Shown piece by piece: positions 17,722 to 25,872 of a DNA stretch of 64,000 bases. This DNA comes from JAVBOO01 sp031550435. GTDB lineage: Bacteria > Bacillota > Clostridia > Lachnospirales > WRAX01. How positions within the stretch are numbered: position 1 is the stretch's first letter; every line of letters starts with the position of its first letter. The translations under genes and the position numbers were made by a program. The stretch spans positions 28,758-92,757 of the forward strand of contig JAVBOO010000015.1 of assembly GCA_031550435.1 (NCBI GenBank), written 5' to 3'. The notes under the pieces were generated by a model. That model was not told where the DNA came from. It worked only from the letters and a program-made list of their open reading frames with translations, and made no database searches.

Positions 17722-17883
17722 ATGAACAACTTAAACGGAGGACCCTGCTGCCCGCAAAACAACGACATGATGTTATTTTTCATGATGATGATGCTTTTCC
17801 CCCAAATGTTCGGAGGCCAGGGAGACAACTTTATGCAGCTGTTTATGCTTATGATGATGATGCAGGGCGGAAGAATGTTCTAA
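17722..17883 (+). CDS. Methionine-rich 53-residue micropeptide
   Basis: A short frame, MNNLNGGPCCPQNNDMMLFF..., with 15 methionines in 53 residues, in two clusters of four consecutive Met inside hydrophobic blocks (about 16-29 and 38-47), split by a Gly/Asn-rich turn; a Cys pair stands at 9-10. AGGAGGT lies 6 bases upstream of ATG 17722, an excellent ribosome site, and a strong hairpin follows the stop. The pattern suggests a small membrane or metal-binding peptide (Met and Cys are copper ligands) or a spore-coat type peptide. No family recognised. Coding status rests on ribosome site, stop and terminator. Confidence 0.65.
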   Translation: MNNLNGGPCCPQNNDMMLFFMMMMLFPQMFGGQGDNFMQLFMLMMMMQGGRMF

Positions 17884-17897
17884 ACTCCGCTTTTTTG

Positions 17898-17936
17898 CCG
17901 CGGGAGCATAAGCACGCTTTGTGATTGCTTCCGCGG
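17898..17936 (+). terminator. Hairpin after the Met-rich peptide gene
   Basis: Arms CCGCGGGAGCA and TGCTTCCGCGG (one mismatch) around a 17-base loop, beginning 15 bases after the stop; T-rich sequence after the stem is weak. Confidence 0.6.
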
Positions 17937-18452
17937 TTTCTCGCGCTAGCCGCTCGTGACGGCCGAATCTAACAATGACAAAGCTCCGAACTCTTACCGA
18001 AACATTTTACCACATTATCGAACAAATGCAAGTTTTCCGTGAACGGTTAATTGCGCGTTGAAACGGTTCGGCTGTATCAGCGCGCAGACCGCTGACTTTT
18101 TTGAGTACAGGCATACACTCCGCTCGTTACCGGTATCCCTATACAGCATAACGATTAATCACCTCCTTTATCCGAACCCAAATACTTCATGCGCTTGCGT
18201 CGTCAAAATATTTGCCTGATCTACCACGCGCCGAGAGTGACCGCAAAAATATTTTTATCGAAGGCTGTTTTCGCGGCGCAGTCGGTTTTTGGCTCGCAAT
18301 GTCAAGCCTTGTAATAATAAGCATACTAAAAATATGAAACTTTTGATGATGAATAACGTAAGTATTGGAGTGAGTTTGCTCGTATCACCGCGGAAGTAAT
18401 TAACCAAACCTTAACGTTTCATACATATTTCGTTAACAATTTCCGGATATAC
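17937..18452. other. Intergenic stretch without a supported gene
   Basis: About 500 bases with no convincing frame. A minus-strand 44-codon frame (18149-18015) has an AGGAGG 13 bases ahead, too far to trust. The segment around 18385 begins with a partial RC motif (CCGCGGAAGTAATTAACC), so part of this gap derives from dispersed repeats. Confidence 0.5.
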
Positions 18453-18509
18453 TATTACTGCGGAAGTAAAATACCGAATAAAATACTTACGCGGTTACTC
18501 GTGCCGAAC
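18453..18509. repeat. Dispersed repeat RC, copy 2
   Basis: ATTACTGCGGAAGTAAAATACC, AAAATACTTACGCGGTTACTCG and GTGCCGAAC match the first half of the composite RC/RD element at 55281-55388 in reverse order. Confidence 0.65.
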
Positions 18510-18536
18510 AGACGCGCTCATGAGTCCTAGTGAGGG

Positions 18537-18582
18537 TACAACAAAATATAGCGTTTTTGTATGTTAGTTGCCGAAGCAATAT
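18537..18582. repeat. Dispersed repeat RD, copy 2
   Basis: CAACAAAATATAGCG...TTGCCGAAGCAAT, a degenerate RD hairpin 27 bases after the RC copy. Confidence 0.55.
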
Positions 18583-18660
18583 AGAATCAAAAACAAGTTA
18601 CGTAATGACAAAACCCCGGTCTTATCGAGACCGATCATAATCACAAAGGGGTGTTGCAAT

Positions 18661-19203
18661 GTGAATAAAATAGCCGGAGGGTTGCTTGTGGCAGTGTTGC
18701 TTGCTAATCCGTATCTGCTGCACGAAGAAATAAGAGATCACCTCTACTATTCACGTACAGGAATACACGATTACTCAAAAAAACATTCGGTCGTACATTT
18801 TGATTGCATTGATGAAGATACTGTTTCTGAGCTGTTGAGCGAAATCGATGAGAACTCCAGAAACATAAACGGCCTGCTTCAAGACAAATTCACGCTTGTA
18901 ACCAATATCGACAATAAACTGTATTTGAAGTCTAAATCGAGAGTCAATCTAAGCGAGACACAAATCGCCTTATACAAGATGTTTAACGAGCTTTATGACA
19001 AAAATAACGCCAAGATCAGCGGAGAAATATCCGATTTGCAAGAGATCGAGCTGCAATCCGCTTCGAAACTCTTCTTTAAAAGCGATTCGAGCCTATCCGC
19101 ACTCTTTAAAAAGCTAAAAACCATTGCGGACAAACAGCTTACGATTATCGACGGTCTTAAAGAACTTATCGAAACAGCAACATTTACGCTTGCAGTTTTG
19201 TAG
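18661..19203 (+). CDS. Small secreted or membrane-anchored protein, unknown
   Basis: 180 residues from GTG 18661, preferred because AAGGGGTG is 8 bases upstream and the protein then begins with a short signal-like segment NKIAGGLLVAVLLANPYLL. The remainder is charged and mostly helical (EDTVSELLSEIDENSRNINGLLQDKF; KISGEISDLQEIELQSASKLFF; KLKTIADKQLTIIDGLKELI), probably a four-helix bundle with a pattern like sensor or chemoreceptor periplasmic domains. It has no recognised family. A hairpin upstream (CGGTC...GACCG, about 18618-18634) is in the leader. A clear terminator follows. Confidence 0.6.
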   Translation: MNKIAGGLLVAVLLANPYLLHEEIRDHLYYSRTGIHDYSKKHSVVHFDCIDEDTVSELLSEIDENSRNINGLLQDKFTLVTNIDNKLYLKSKSRVNLSETQIALYKMFNELYDKNNAKISGEISDLQEIELQSASKLFFKSDSSLSALFKKLKTIADKQLTIIDGLKELIETATFTLAVL

Positions 19204-19241
19204 CCGCTACTTAGAACAACACGTAAAGAGTCAAAATATTT

Positions 19242-19283
19242 AAAGCCGGACTGTGAGGGTAGCCTCGTATCAGTCCGGCTTTT
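19242..19283 (+). terminator. Intrinsic terminator
   Basis: Perfect stem AAAGCCGGACTG / CAGTCCGGCTTT with a T4 tail, about 40 bases after the stop at 19203. Confidence 0.85.
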
Positions 19284-19448
19284 CCGCCCTCCGATCAAAT
19301 CCGCACTTACATAAAACTGAAATGACACAACCTCTTTTCACTAAATCTTCCGCTTGTTTTGTCAAACCACACAATCCCTTATGCAAAACCGTCGCCAAGA
19401 CGCTTTATAAAATGGTATCGAACAACGGGAGCACAATTTATTTATGAG

Positions 19449-19652
19449 GTGAATATTCAGCGAGTGACTTGCACCGTCAGAAAACAAAACAATTCGAAAG
19501 ATTATGATTACAGTCAAAACGGTGCATATTTTATAACCATTTGCGTAAAAGACAGGCACGAATTATTGAGTATGGGCGTAGGGGCGGCCAGTGGCCGTCC
19601 GATCCAAATTGTGTTATCTGAATATTGTAAAATTGTCGATGAAGCGATGTAA
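19449..19652 (+). pseudogene. REP-associated tyrosine transposase (RAYT), N-terminal fragment
   Basis: From GTG 19449 the frame reads CTVRKQNNSKDYDYSQNGAYFITICVKDRHELLS, the invariant opening of Y1-type RAYT proteins (TnpA_REP, about 200 residues when whole). It continues through a translated REP palindrome (MGVGAASGRPIQ) into LSEYCKIVDEAM and stops. The HUH motif and catalytic tyrosine are missing. Two further copies of the LSEYxKIVDDAM segment lie at about 19840-19885 and 19975-20020. The gene has been broken up by the repeats around it. Confidence 0.75.
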
Positions 19653-20205
19653 AAAACCGTAGCGGACGCTCAATGCGCGTCCCAACGGTTTCGACCGTTA
19701 TCAATCAATTTACAGGTACATTTCAAAGCGATATAAAATACACGAAATCTATGATATCATAAAGTGTAGCGGACGCGCATTGCGCGTCCCTACTAAATTG
19801 TCGCGTATGGGTGTAGGGGCGGCCTTTGGCCGTCCGATCCAAATTGTGTTATCTGAATATCGTAAAATTGTCGATGACGCGATGCAAAAAACCAGTGTAG
19901 GGACGCGCATTGCGCGTCCCTACTTGACTAAATTGTCGCGTATGGGCGTAGGGGCGGCCTTTGGCCGTCCGATCCAAATTGTGTTATCTGAATATTGTAA
20001 ATTTGTCGATGACGCGATGTAAAAAACCGTAGTAGTAGTGTAGGGACGCGCATTGCGCGTCCCTACACTAATACGGGTTCGACCGTTATCAATCAATATA
20101 AAGGTTACATTTCAAAGCGATATAAAATACACGAAATCTATGATATCGTAAAGCTTGACTAAATTGTCGCGAATGGGTGTAGCGGACGCGCATTGCGCGT
20201 CCATG
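19560..20205. repeat. REP-like palindrome array with tandem duplication
   Basis: Two palindrome types recur. Type 1, GTAGGGACGCGCATTGCGCG plus TCCCTAC, is seen at 19897-19923 and 20040-20066 and in variant form near 19659, 19766 and 20180. Type 2, GGGGCGGCCTTTGGCCGTCC, is seen near 19572, 19815 and 19950. A unit of 135 bases starting ACTAAATTGTCGCG repeats at 19792 and 19927, and again (cut short) at 20158. A 60-base stretch (ATTTCAAAGCGATATAAAAT...) is present at about 19703 and 20090. Palindromes of this kind accompany RAYT transposases. Confidence 0.85.
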
Positions 20206-20237
20206 CTGATCCCGGTAATGACACAATCTTTTATGAC

Positions 20238-20352
20238 ATGTTGAAAAATTGCCTTGCGTCTTTCCCCTTAAAATGGAAAATCACCATTTTCCAAGGGAGA
20301 ACGCCGCTCGCTCAGACCAATTCTTAATCTTCGTACGCAATTTTCAACACTT
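20238..20352. repeat. Dispersed repeat RE, copy 1
   Basis: Ends ATGTTGAAAAATTGCC and GCAATTTTCAACACTT are imperfect inverted repeats; inside are GAAAATCACCATTTTCCA (hairpin) and GCCGCTCGCTCA. Same build as 29066-29181 in reverse. It lies 8 bases from the end of the permease gene. Confidence 0.8.
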
Positions 20353-20359
20353 CCTTTTA

Positions 20360-21184
20360 TCATTGAAAACGGTTTTTAATCCTCTTTTCGAATATGACAA
20401 TCCCTTGATACATCAGCGCGGCCAGTAGGCAGAGTATTATAATCGACAGCAGCACCCAGTCCATCTTAAATATCTGGCTTCCGTATACAATCAGGTAACC
20501 GAGACCGGCTTTCGCGACAAGAAATTCTCCGACCGCAACGCCGACAAAGCAAAGCCCGATGTTAATCTTGACGGCGTTTATGATGGTCGGAAGACTTGAA
20601 GGGAGAACGACCTTAAACAGCTGTTGGGATTTTGTTCCGCGAAATGTATCTATGAGCTTTAGTTTGTCATTATCGACTTCAAGAAAGCCGCCGAGTACAG
20701 TCAGGATAGTGACTATAATAGATGTCATTACCGCTGTTGCGATGACGGATTTAACGTTATTTCCTACCCAGACGATTATTATAGGGGCAAGCGCGGTTTT
20801 AGGCAGTGAGTTTATTACCACCAGGTACGGACTTATCACCCTGCGCAAAAATCCGCTGCGCCATAGTAAAACAGCAATTAAGATACCGGCCGCTGTGCTT
20901 ATCGCAAAACCGAGCAATGTCTCTCCGGCCGTGACACCGATATGCAAAAACAAACTGCCGTTTGAGCACATTTCCAAAAAAGCTGAAAATATTCTCGAAG
21001 GCCGGCTGAATATGAACGGATCGATAAGCCTTGTCTGTGCCGCGATTTCCCAAACCGCTATAAACAGCACGAGCAAAGCCGCCTGACAGAGCGCGGTTAA
21101 AATGTTGCCGCGTCTGACCTGTTTGAGGTAGTTCTCGTGCTCGGCGGAGTAACTTTTGTTTTTGTGCCTATACATAAGCTTCAA
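20360..21184 (-). CDS. ABC transporter permease, nitrate/taurine/thiamine-precursor type
   Basis: 274 residues with six hydrophobic segments and the binding-protein-dependent transport inner-membrane signature: the EAA loop is DTFRGTKSQQLFKVVLPSSLPTIINAVKINIG (about 190-221). SsuC/TauC/ThiX-like permeases have this size and pattern, PSRIFSAFLEM near the N-terminus being typical. It overlaps the upstream ATPase gene by 17 bases, so the pair is coupled. No substrate-binding protein is nearby, so the solute stays open. Confidence 0.9.
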   Translation of the reverse strand: MKLMYRHKNKSYSAEHENYLKQVRRGNILTALCQAALLVLFIAVWEIAAQTRLIDPFIFSRPSRIFSAFLEMCSNGSLFLHIGVTAGETLLGFAISTAAGILIAVLLWRSGFLRRVISPYLVVINSLPKTALAPIIIVWVGNNVKSVIATAVMTSIIVTILTVLGGFLEVDNDKLKLIDTFRGTKSQQLFKVVLPSSLPTIINAVKINIGLCFVGVAVGEFLVAKAGLGYLIVYGSQIFKMDWVLLSIIILCLLAALMYQGIVIFEKRIKNRFQ

Positions 21185-21935
21185 GCTCCTTCCATATGCT
21201 GTTGAAATAGTCCTTAAACTCGACTGCCTCTCTCGATTTTAGCGGTGTCCTTTCGGGCATATCGAATTCTATGTCGTGAACAGCCTTAACGGTCGAAGGT
21301 CTTTGCGTGAGAACTATTACTCTGTCGGATACGGATACTGCCTCGGAAATATCGTGTGTAACAAGGATAGCGGTCTTTTTTTCGTTTTTTATTATTGTAC
21401 CGATTTCGTCGGCAACGTGCAGTCTCGTTTGGTAATCAAGAGCGGAAAAAGGTTCATCGAGCAACAAAATATCAGGCTTAAGCGCAAGAGTCCTGATAAG
21501 TGCGGCGCGTTGCCGCATACCGCCCGAAAGCTCCGAAGGGTAGTGTTTGCCAAATTCCTCAAGGCCGTATTTGCAAAGAAGATCGTAGGCGTATTCCTTG
21601 TTTTCTTCTGTCAGCTTATGCCGTATTTCAAGGCCGAGCAGCACATTCGAGTATATATTCCGCCACTCAAACAAGTGATCTTTTTGCAGCATGTAACCTA
21701 TGTCGGCATCAGCGTCTTTAACGTCTTTGCCCATGATCAGTATTTCTCCGCAGGTTGCAGGCACAAGCCCGCATATTATGGACAGCAGTGTTGACTTTCC
21801 GCAGCCGGACGGTCCGACAATGCTGATAAATTCTCCTTCTTCGACTTCGAAACTGATATTTTCGATCGCAAACGTTTCCGATTGCAGCGAGTGATAACTT
21901 TTGGATATCTTTCTAAGCTCAACGGCTATGCTCAT
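21168..21935 (-). CDS. ABC transporter ATP-binding protein, NitT/TauT type
   Basis: 255 residues from ATG 21935 (GGAGGG 6 bases upstream); the frame opens earlier at 22043 without a ribosome site. Walker A is GPSGCGKST (about 47-55), Q-loop MLQKD, signature LSGGMRQRAAL, Walker B ILLLDEPFSALD, switch histidine in LVTHDISEA. This profile is that of nitrate, taurine or thiamine-precursor importers. Partner of the overlapping permease. A terminator hairpin at 22050-22084 separates it from the gerW genes upstream. Confidence 0.92.
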   Translation of the reverse strand: MSIAVELRKISKSYHSLQSETFAIENISFEVEEGEFISIVGPSGCGKSTLLSIICGLVPATCGEILIMGKDVKDADADIGYMLQKDHLFEWRNIYSNVLLGLEIRHKLTEENKEYAYDLLCKYGLEEFGKHYPSELSGGMRQRAALIRTLALKPDILLLDEPFSALDYQTRLHVADEIGTIIKNEKKTAILVTHDISEAVSVSDRVIVLTQRPSTVKAVHDIEFDMPERTPLKSREAVEFKDYFNSIWKELEAYV

Positions 21936-22049
21936 TTTTTCCCTCCGACAGACAAAACGCTCATACAACATATTATCGGAATTAAAGGAATTGTTGACGG
22001 AGTAAACCAAAATATTACCGCCATCAATCAAATTTACACGCACTTAATG

Positions 22050-22084
22050 CGAAGAAGCCTGCCGGGTTCGGCAGGCTTCTTCGT
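22050..22084. terminator. Intrinsic terminator hairpin
   Basis: Perfect 13-base arms GAAGAAGCCTGCC / GGCAGGCTTCTTC, loop GGGTTC, lying after the gerW stop on the minus strand. The T-run is short. Confidence 0.7.
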
Positions 22085-22096
22085 TATCAATTGAGA

Positions 22097-22492
22097 TTAT
22101 TCCGTTATCACTTCTTCTTTGAACACGTCGCTCTTGTCTTCGTCCTTCTTTTTCATAAATCCGAAATCGAGCTTCGAAAGTATACCGGGCACAAGGTCGA
22201 TAAGCTTGTTTACACTGCCCTGATTTTTTACGCTGACAAGCTGCACAGTACCGTTCATAACTACAAGGACAGCAGAGGGGGTTATTCTCGCGCCGAGGCC
22301 ACCGCCCCCGCTTTCGCCCTTATCCGTGCCTTTATCGGACGCGCAAGCCCCAACGCCGAGAGAAACATCAACAAGCGGAACAATAATAACTTCTCCGAAG
22401 TGTATGGCCTCTCCGATAACGGTTTTTGTCGTCACAAAGCTTTCGAGCTTTTCGAATAAGGCGTTCAAATTGCTGTTTAAAGATGTTGCCAT
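22097..22492 (-). CDS. gerW: GerW/YtfJ family sporulation protein
   Basis: 131 residues. Family landmarks: FEKLESFVTTKTVIGEAIHFGEVIIVPLVDVSLGVGAC, a Gly-rich loop GESGGGGLGARITPSAVLVV and the C-terminal LIDLVPGIL. In Bacillus, GerW (YtfJ) is a spore protein needed for L-alanine germination response. It directly follows a DUF2953 gene, with the stop and start sharing a base (TAATG), the same pair as ytfI-ytfJ. Together they are the clearest sporulation marker in the window. Confidence 0.93.
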   Translation of the reverse strand: MATSLNSNLNALFEKLESFVTTKTVIGEAIHFGEVIIVPLVDVSLGVGACASDKGTDKGESGGGGLGARITPSAVLVVMNGTVQLVSVKNQGSVNKLIDLVPGILSKLDFGFMKKKDEDKSDVFKEEVITE

Positions 22493-23433
22493 TATTCCAC
22501 ATCCTTTTCGCGTTTAAATATTAGCTTTCTTATCGGTTTTTTCAGTATAAACATAAGAAGCGGCAAGCCGGCGCGCAATAATGTCGTTTTGCCGGAAAGC
22601 TTACATTCGAGGGAGAGCCGTTCATCTCGAAAATCACCTTCAACCCTGATATCAAGTCCGGTCGCGGCTCTTATAATACAGGCTGCCGCAATAACTTCCC
22701 CCGTGGTTGCCGGGTCCTCGAACCCTATGACGGCGTAAAGCATGAATTTGCGCAGTCCCAGACCTTTTGCGGTTTTGACTATGCAGCTTTTTGCCAGTCT
22801 TACTATTTCGTTCCGTTCGGGATACTCAAGCACAGTCTTGATTTTATCTATAATGTCTGAGATTTTTTCCGTAACGTTTTTTGCATCGTCAGCGGCGGCA
22901 TCCTCTTTTTCGTATCTGTTTTTTTCTTTTGTTTTAGCGTCTGATTTATCTTCGCTCTTTTTATCTTCTGTTCTCTTTCCGAATTTATCTTTACCTGTTC
23001 GCTTATCTTTTTCTTTCTCGGCGTGTGCCGCCTCGTCTCCGATAGATTCTTCCCGTTTGATGTCCGTAATATTATCAGAATACGTTTCGGGAATGAAAAT
23101 TTCTTTTTCGGTATTTTTTGCTTTGTCATGTCCGGAGCGTTTTTTGCCTTTATTTTTTTCTCGGCTTTTTTTCGGCTTTTTTTCCCTGCCGTTAAGCTTG
23201 AACCAAAAAAGTTTTACGGAAAGTGCGCTATCTCCTTTTCCGTTGTCAAAGTGTATTCTGACAAACCCAAAAATCCAGCTGACAACGGCCTTTATCCCGA
23301 ATTCCTTATCGTAGCCTATATCCGCGCCATATCTGATGCGGCTAAAGAGTACGACAAGCACAACCGCGAATAAAGCTGCGGCTGCCCAAGCTATAAAAAG
23401 CCCGATATATTTCAATATCAAAAAAACTATCAT
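22492..23433 (-). CDS. DUF2953 membrane protein (YtfI-like)
   Basis: 313 residues. An N-terminal membrane helix (about 8-30) is followed by a DUF2953-type strand region, then a very lysine/glutamate-rich linker (about 90-185, runs such as KKPKKSREKNKGKK), and a conserved C-terminal domain with IRAATGLDIRVEGDFRDERL and LLRAGLPLLMFILKKPIRKLIF. DUF2953 proteins sit next to gerW in spore formers. Function unknown. The linker is far longer than in Bacillus YtfI. Confidence 0.88.
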   Translation of the reverse strand: MIVFLILKYIGLFIAWAAAALFAVVLVVLFSRIRYGADIGYDKEFGIKAVVSWIFGFVRIHFDNGKGDSALSVKLFWFKLNGREKKPKKSREKNKGKKRSGHDKAKNTEKEIFIPETYSDNITDIKREESIGDEAAHAEKEKDKRTGKDKFGKRTEDKKSEDKSDAKTKEKNRYEKEDAAADDAKNVTEKISDIIDKIKTVLEYPERNEIVRLAKSCIVKTAKGLGLRKFMLYAVIGFEDPATTGEVIAAACIIRAATGLDIRVEGDFRDERLSLECKLSGKTTLLRAGLPLLMFILKKPIRKLIFKREKDVE

Positions 23434-23452
23434 AAAGACCTCTTTTGATATT

Positions 23453-23498
23453 ATTACTTCGGCAACAAAATATAGGAAAACGCTATATTTTGTTGTTC
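23453..23498. repeat. Dispersed repeat RD, copy 3
   Basis: ATTACTTCGGCAACAAAATATAG...CGCTATATTTTGTTGTTCC, arms of about 14 bases, in the leader of the DUF2953 gene. Confidence 0.7.
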
Positions 23499-23591
23499 CC
23501 CGGCTTATACGCAGATGCGCCGCATTGGAGCGCTGCGGCGTATCTTAACGCGTCTATTCGCCCAAGTAACCGCGCAAGCATTATGCGGTTT

Positions 23592-24287
23592 TTAGTTTTC
23601 TCGCTTACAGCGCAGGGCAGCCCGGGCGAATATCCCCGAAGCGGCGGCTGTCGCGGCGGACAATGAAAAGAACAATATTCCTATCCTGACGGCAATATCA
23701 ATGAAAAACTCAAGCGGAACTATGTTTATGAGCATGTCTGTCGCAGGGTCGAGCAACCACATATCGTTCGAAAAAAACAACTTGTGAAACGCGGTAAATG
23801 CCGAGTCAAAATCGATACAGATTATTGCGGCCAAGATTGCCGAAATTGCCAGCAGGGAGACAAATGTCACGCAAACGGTTTTAAGAGCTATGGTAAGCAT
23901 TTTTTTGCCCGATGCAAACACGAAGACCGAGAAACAGAGTACAAACACCAGAGAAATGTTCTTAAGGAGTTTTCCTGTGTTGAACAGCTTTAATACATCG
24001 TTCATATGAAAAATTTCTTTTTCGTTGAAGAACTGCCGAGTCTCACCCCTGTAAAACGCGGAAATGTGCAAATCCGGCGTTTTACCCTTCAAATAGTCAA
24101 GCATGTGCTTTGTAACAGCCGAAAGCTCGGTTTTTTCAATGCCGACAATATCGTAAACACCGTTTTTTTCATACTCGCGCTCATAAAAATCTTCGTTGAA
24201 CCCAATAAAGAATACCGAAGCATATAGAAACAGCAGTATAAGGCATAGGGAGAAAACAACGGACGCTATATATTTCAAGACTTTCAA
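23592..24287 (-). CDS. TIGR01906/DUF1461 family membrane protein
   Basis: 231 residues. Short cytoplasmic start, membrane helix 8-30, extracytoplasmic segment with NEDFYEREYEKNGVYDIVGIEK and MLDYLKGK, FFNEKEIFHMNDV, then three more helices (about 110-125, 130-155, 195-220). This matches the TIGR01906 family of Firmicutes membrane proteins, which has no known role. It is 7 bases downstream of the binding lipoprotein gene and may share its transcript. Confidence 0.85.
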   Translation of the reverse strand: MKVLKYIASVVFSLCLILLFLYASVFFIGFNEDFYEREYEKNGVYDIVGIEKTELSAVTKHMLDYLKGKTPDLHISAFYRGETRQFFNEKEIFHMNDVLKLFNTGKLLKNISLVFVLCFSVFVFASGKKMLTIALKTVCVTFVSLLAISAILAAIICIDFDSAFTAFHKLFFSNDMWLLDPATDMLINIVPLEFFIDIAVRIGILFFSLSAATAAASGIFARAALRCKREN

Positions 24288-24294
24288 AATACAC

Positions 24295-25638
24295 CTATTC
24301 TTTCTGTAATGGGCCGGATAAGGGGTGGTTAAATCTTGACTGCACGTTGTTAAGCGTCACAGATACATCCTGATCGTTTTCCAAGAAGGCCGCGAGTTCT
24401 TCTTGGAAAATTATTGTAAAATCACGGTACCGGCTTGTAGCCGGTCTCGGAACAGCCTGCTCCATAGCATCGCAAAACCCTTCGGTCTTAAATCTCGGGT
24501 ACTTTGCTCTTATTTCCGTGTCCATGACAAGCTCACGCAGCACAGGAAATCTCCCCGAATTAAGAGTAATAATTTTCTGTCCGTCGTAGCTAGTCAGGAA
24601 TTTCAGAAACTCCCAAGCCTCGTTCTTATGATCGGAATAATTGCTGATTGCCGCCATATTGCCGGAAACGAAAGATCCTCCGCCTGCAATGCCCTTAGGG
24701 ACAGGGGCGATGTCGGTCATTTTCAGAAGAACTTCGCTTGTTTGGTCTGTCGCAGTTGTGAAAACCGATGTCTGGTTTCGCATAAACACCGTGCTTCCGT
24801 TCGTGTAATCGACGAAACTGTCGATATTACTTTTTTCGCTCAGCTTTGGCGCGGCGTAGCTTGAATGATACAGCTCGTACAGTTTTGTCAAGCCTTCGGC
24901 GGATTCTTTACTGTTGATGATACATACGTCGCCGGAAGAAAAAAACTTGCCGCCGTAAGCGTTAATAAATTCATAGCCTTCGATTGATAAAATTTCCGAC
25001 TGCTTGCCGCCCATAGAAAAACCGTACTGGCTCGGGTCATAGCTCAGCATTGTGCAGAAATTTATAAGATTGTCCCAGGTCTTGGGTGCCTTTCCGACTA
25101 TATCTTTCCTATAAAACAAAATACCGGTCGAGATGTTTCTCGGCAGACCCCATACGCCGCCATCAAACTTCACCGACTCGTAGGCGCCGTTAAAAAAGTC
25201 CTCGGTCTTTACCGCGTCAACCTTTATGTAAGGACTGATGTCGGAAATATAGCCAAGCGAGGCAAATTCCGCGCAGAGTGACATATCAAAGTCAATTATA
25301 TCGTATTCGTTGGAATGAGCGGAAAGCTTGTCTTTCAGTTGATTGTAAATACTGTCCGAATCGGCCGGGAGTTCCTGATATTTGACAAAAATTGTTGAGC
25401 TGCGGCGGTTAAACTCGTCAATCAGCAGTTTTGTCGCGTTTGTTTCATCCATAGCCCTTGCGTATACGATTATTGTTTTGTCTTTTGCGGATAGCTCGCC
25501 TTGAGTTTGTGTCGGCGGCACGGTTCCGGAAGGAGAAAGAGACTCGGGACTTTGCGCGCCGAATAAAGCACAGCCGGAAAGTTGTGTCACCATTAACAAG
25601 AACAATATGATATATATTGATAAGTTCGATTTTTTCAT
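24295..25638 (-). CDS. Extracellular solute-binding lipoprotein (sugar type), orphan
   Basis: 447 residues from ATG 25638, which begins a classical lipoprotein signal MKKSNLSIYIILFLLMVTQLSGC with lipobox LSGC; the longer frame to 25767 has no signal. The mature part shows the family-1 binding-protein pattern (IVYARAMDETNATKLLIDEFNRR, EYDIIDFD, YISDISPYI, VWGLPRNISTGILFYRKDI, PKTWDNLINFC, GGGSFVSGNMAAISNYS). ABC permease and ATPase genes for it are absent here. It may work with a transporter elsewhere or as a sensor ligand-binder. Ribosome site weak. Confidence 0.85.
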   Translation of the reverse strand: MKKSNLSIYIILFLLMVTQLSGCALFGAQSPESLSPSGTVPPTQTQGELSAKDKTIIVYARAMDETNATKLLIDEFNRRSSTIFVKYQELPADSDSIYNQLKDKLSAHSNEYDIIDFDMSLCAEFASLGYISDISPYIKVDAVKTEDFFNGAYESVKFDGGVWGLPRNISTGILFYRKDIVGKAPKTWDNLINFCTMLSYDPSQYGFSMGGKQSEILSIEGYEFINAYGGKFFSSGDVCIINSKESAEGLTKLYELYHSSYAAPKLSEKSNIDSFVDYTNGSTVFMRNQTSVFTTATDQTSEVLLKMTDIAPVPKGIAGGGSFVSGNMAAISNYSDHKNEAWEFLKFLTSYDGQKIITLNSGRFPVLRELVMDTEIRAKYPRFKTEGFCDAMEQAVPRPATSRYRDFTIIFQEELAAFLENDQDVSVTLNNVQSRFNHPLSGPLQKE

Positions 25639-25844
25639 ATATACACCGTCTTTTGCGATTGTCGGCACGGGCGAAGGCTCTGTTGTATTGCGTAGCCTTA
25701 CAAGCCTGAAAGCCGCGGCCTCAAGCGGTCGTATAATAATTATAGCACCGTTTGAATAAAAAACCATAGTTCGTTTGCTTAAAAATTACATTTATGACGT
25801 TAAATTCCAAAAAAGTCTTAAACACTGCGGCAGCGGTGTGGCGC

Positions 25845-25872
25845 AATAATACTTCGGCAGTAATATCATTGC
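25845..25872. repeat. Repeat RD/RC terminal fragment
   Basis: AATAATACTTCGGCAGTAAT overlaps the 3' end of the methyltransferase gene; only the terminal motif is recognisable. Confidence 0.35.

Noticed and set aside
18015..18149. Minus-strand 44-codon frame with AGGAGG upstream
   Set aside because: The ribosome site is about 13 bases from the ATG, the peptide has no recognisable pattern, and no terminator follows.
18158..18175. Sequence like the 3' end of 16S rRNA (AATCACCTCCTTTA)
   Set aside because: It is only the complement of a Shine-Dalgarno-like stretch; no rRNA sequence precedes it.
19560..20205. Possible CRISPR array
   Set aside because: The repeats are palindromic REP-type and 135 bases apart with related, not unique, sequence between them, and they contain transposase pieces; no cas genes.
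22326..22517. Short plus-strand frames across the GerW and DUF2953 genes
   Set aside because: They overlap well-supported minus-strand genes and lack ribosome sites.
24295..25638. Binding lipoprotein as partner of the ABC pair at 20360-21935
   Set aside because: The lipoprotein is of the sugar-binding family, while the ABC pair is of the nitrate/taurine type; they are also 2.4 kb apart with unrelated genes between.
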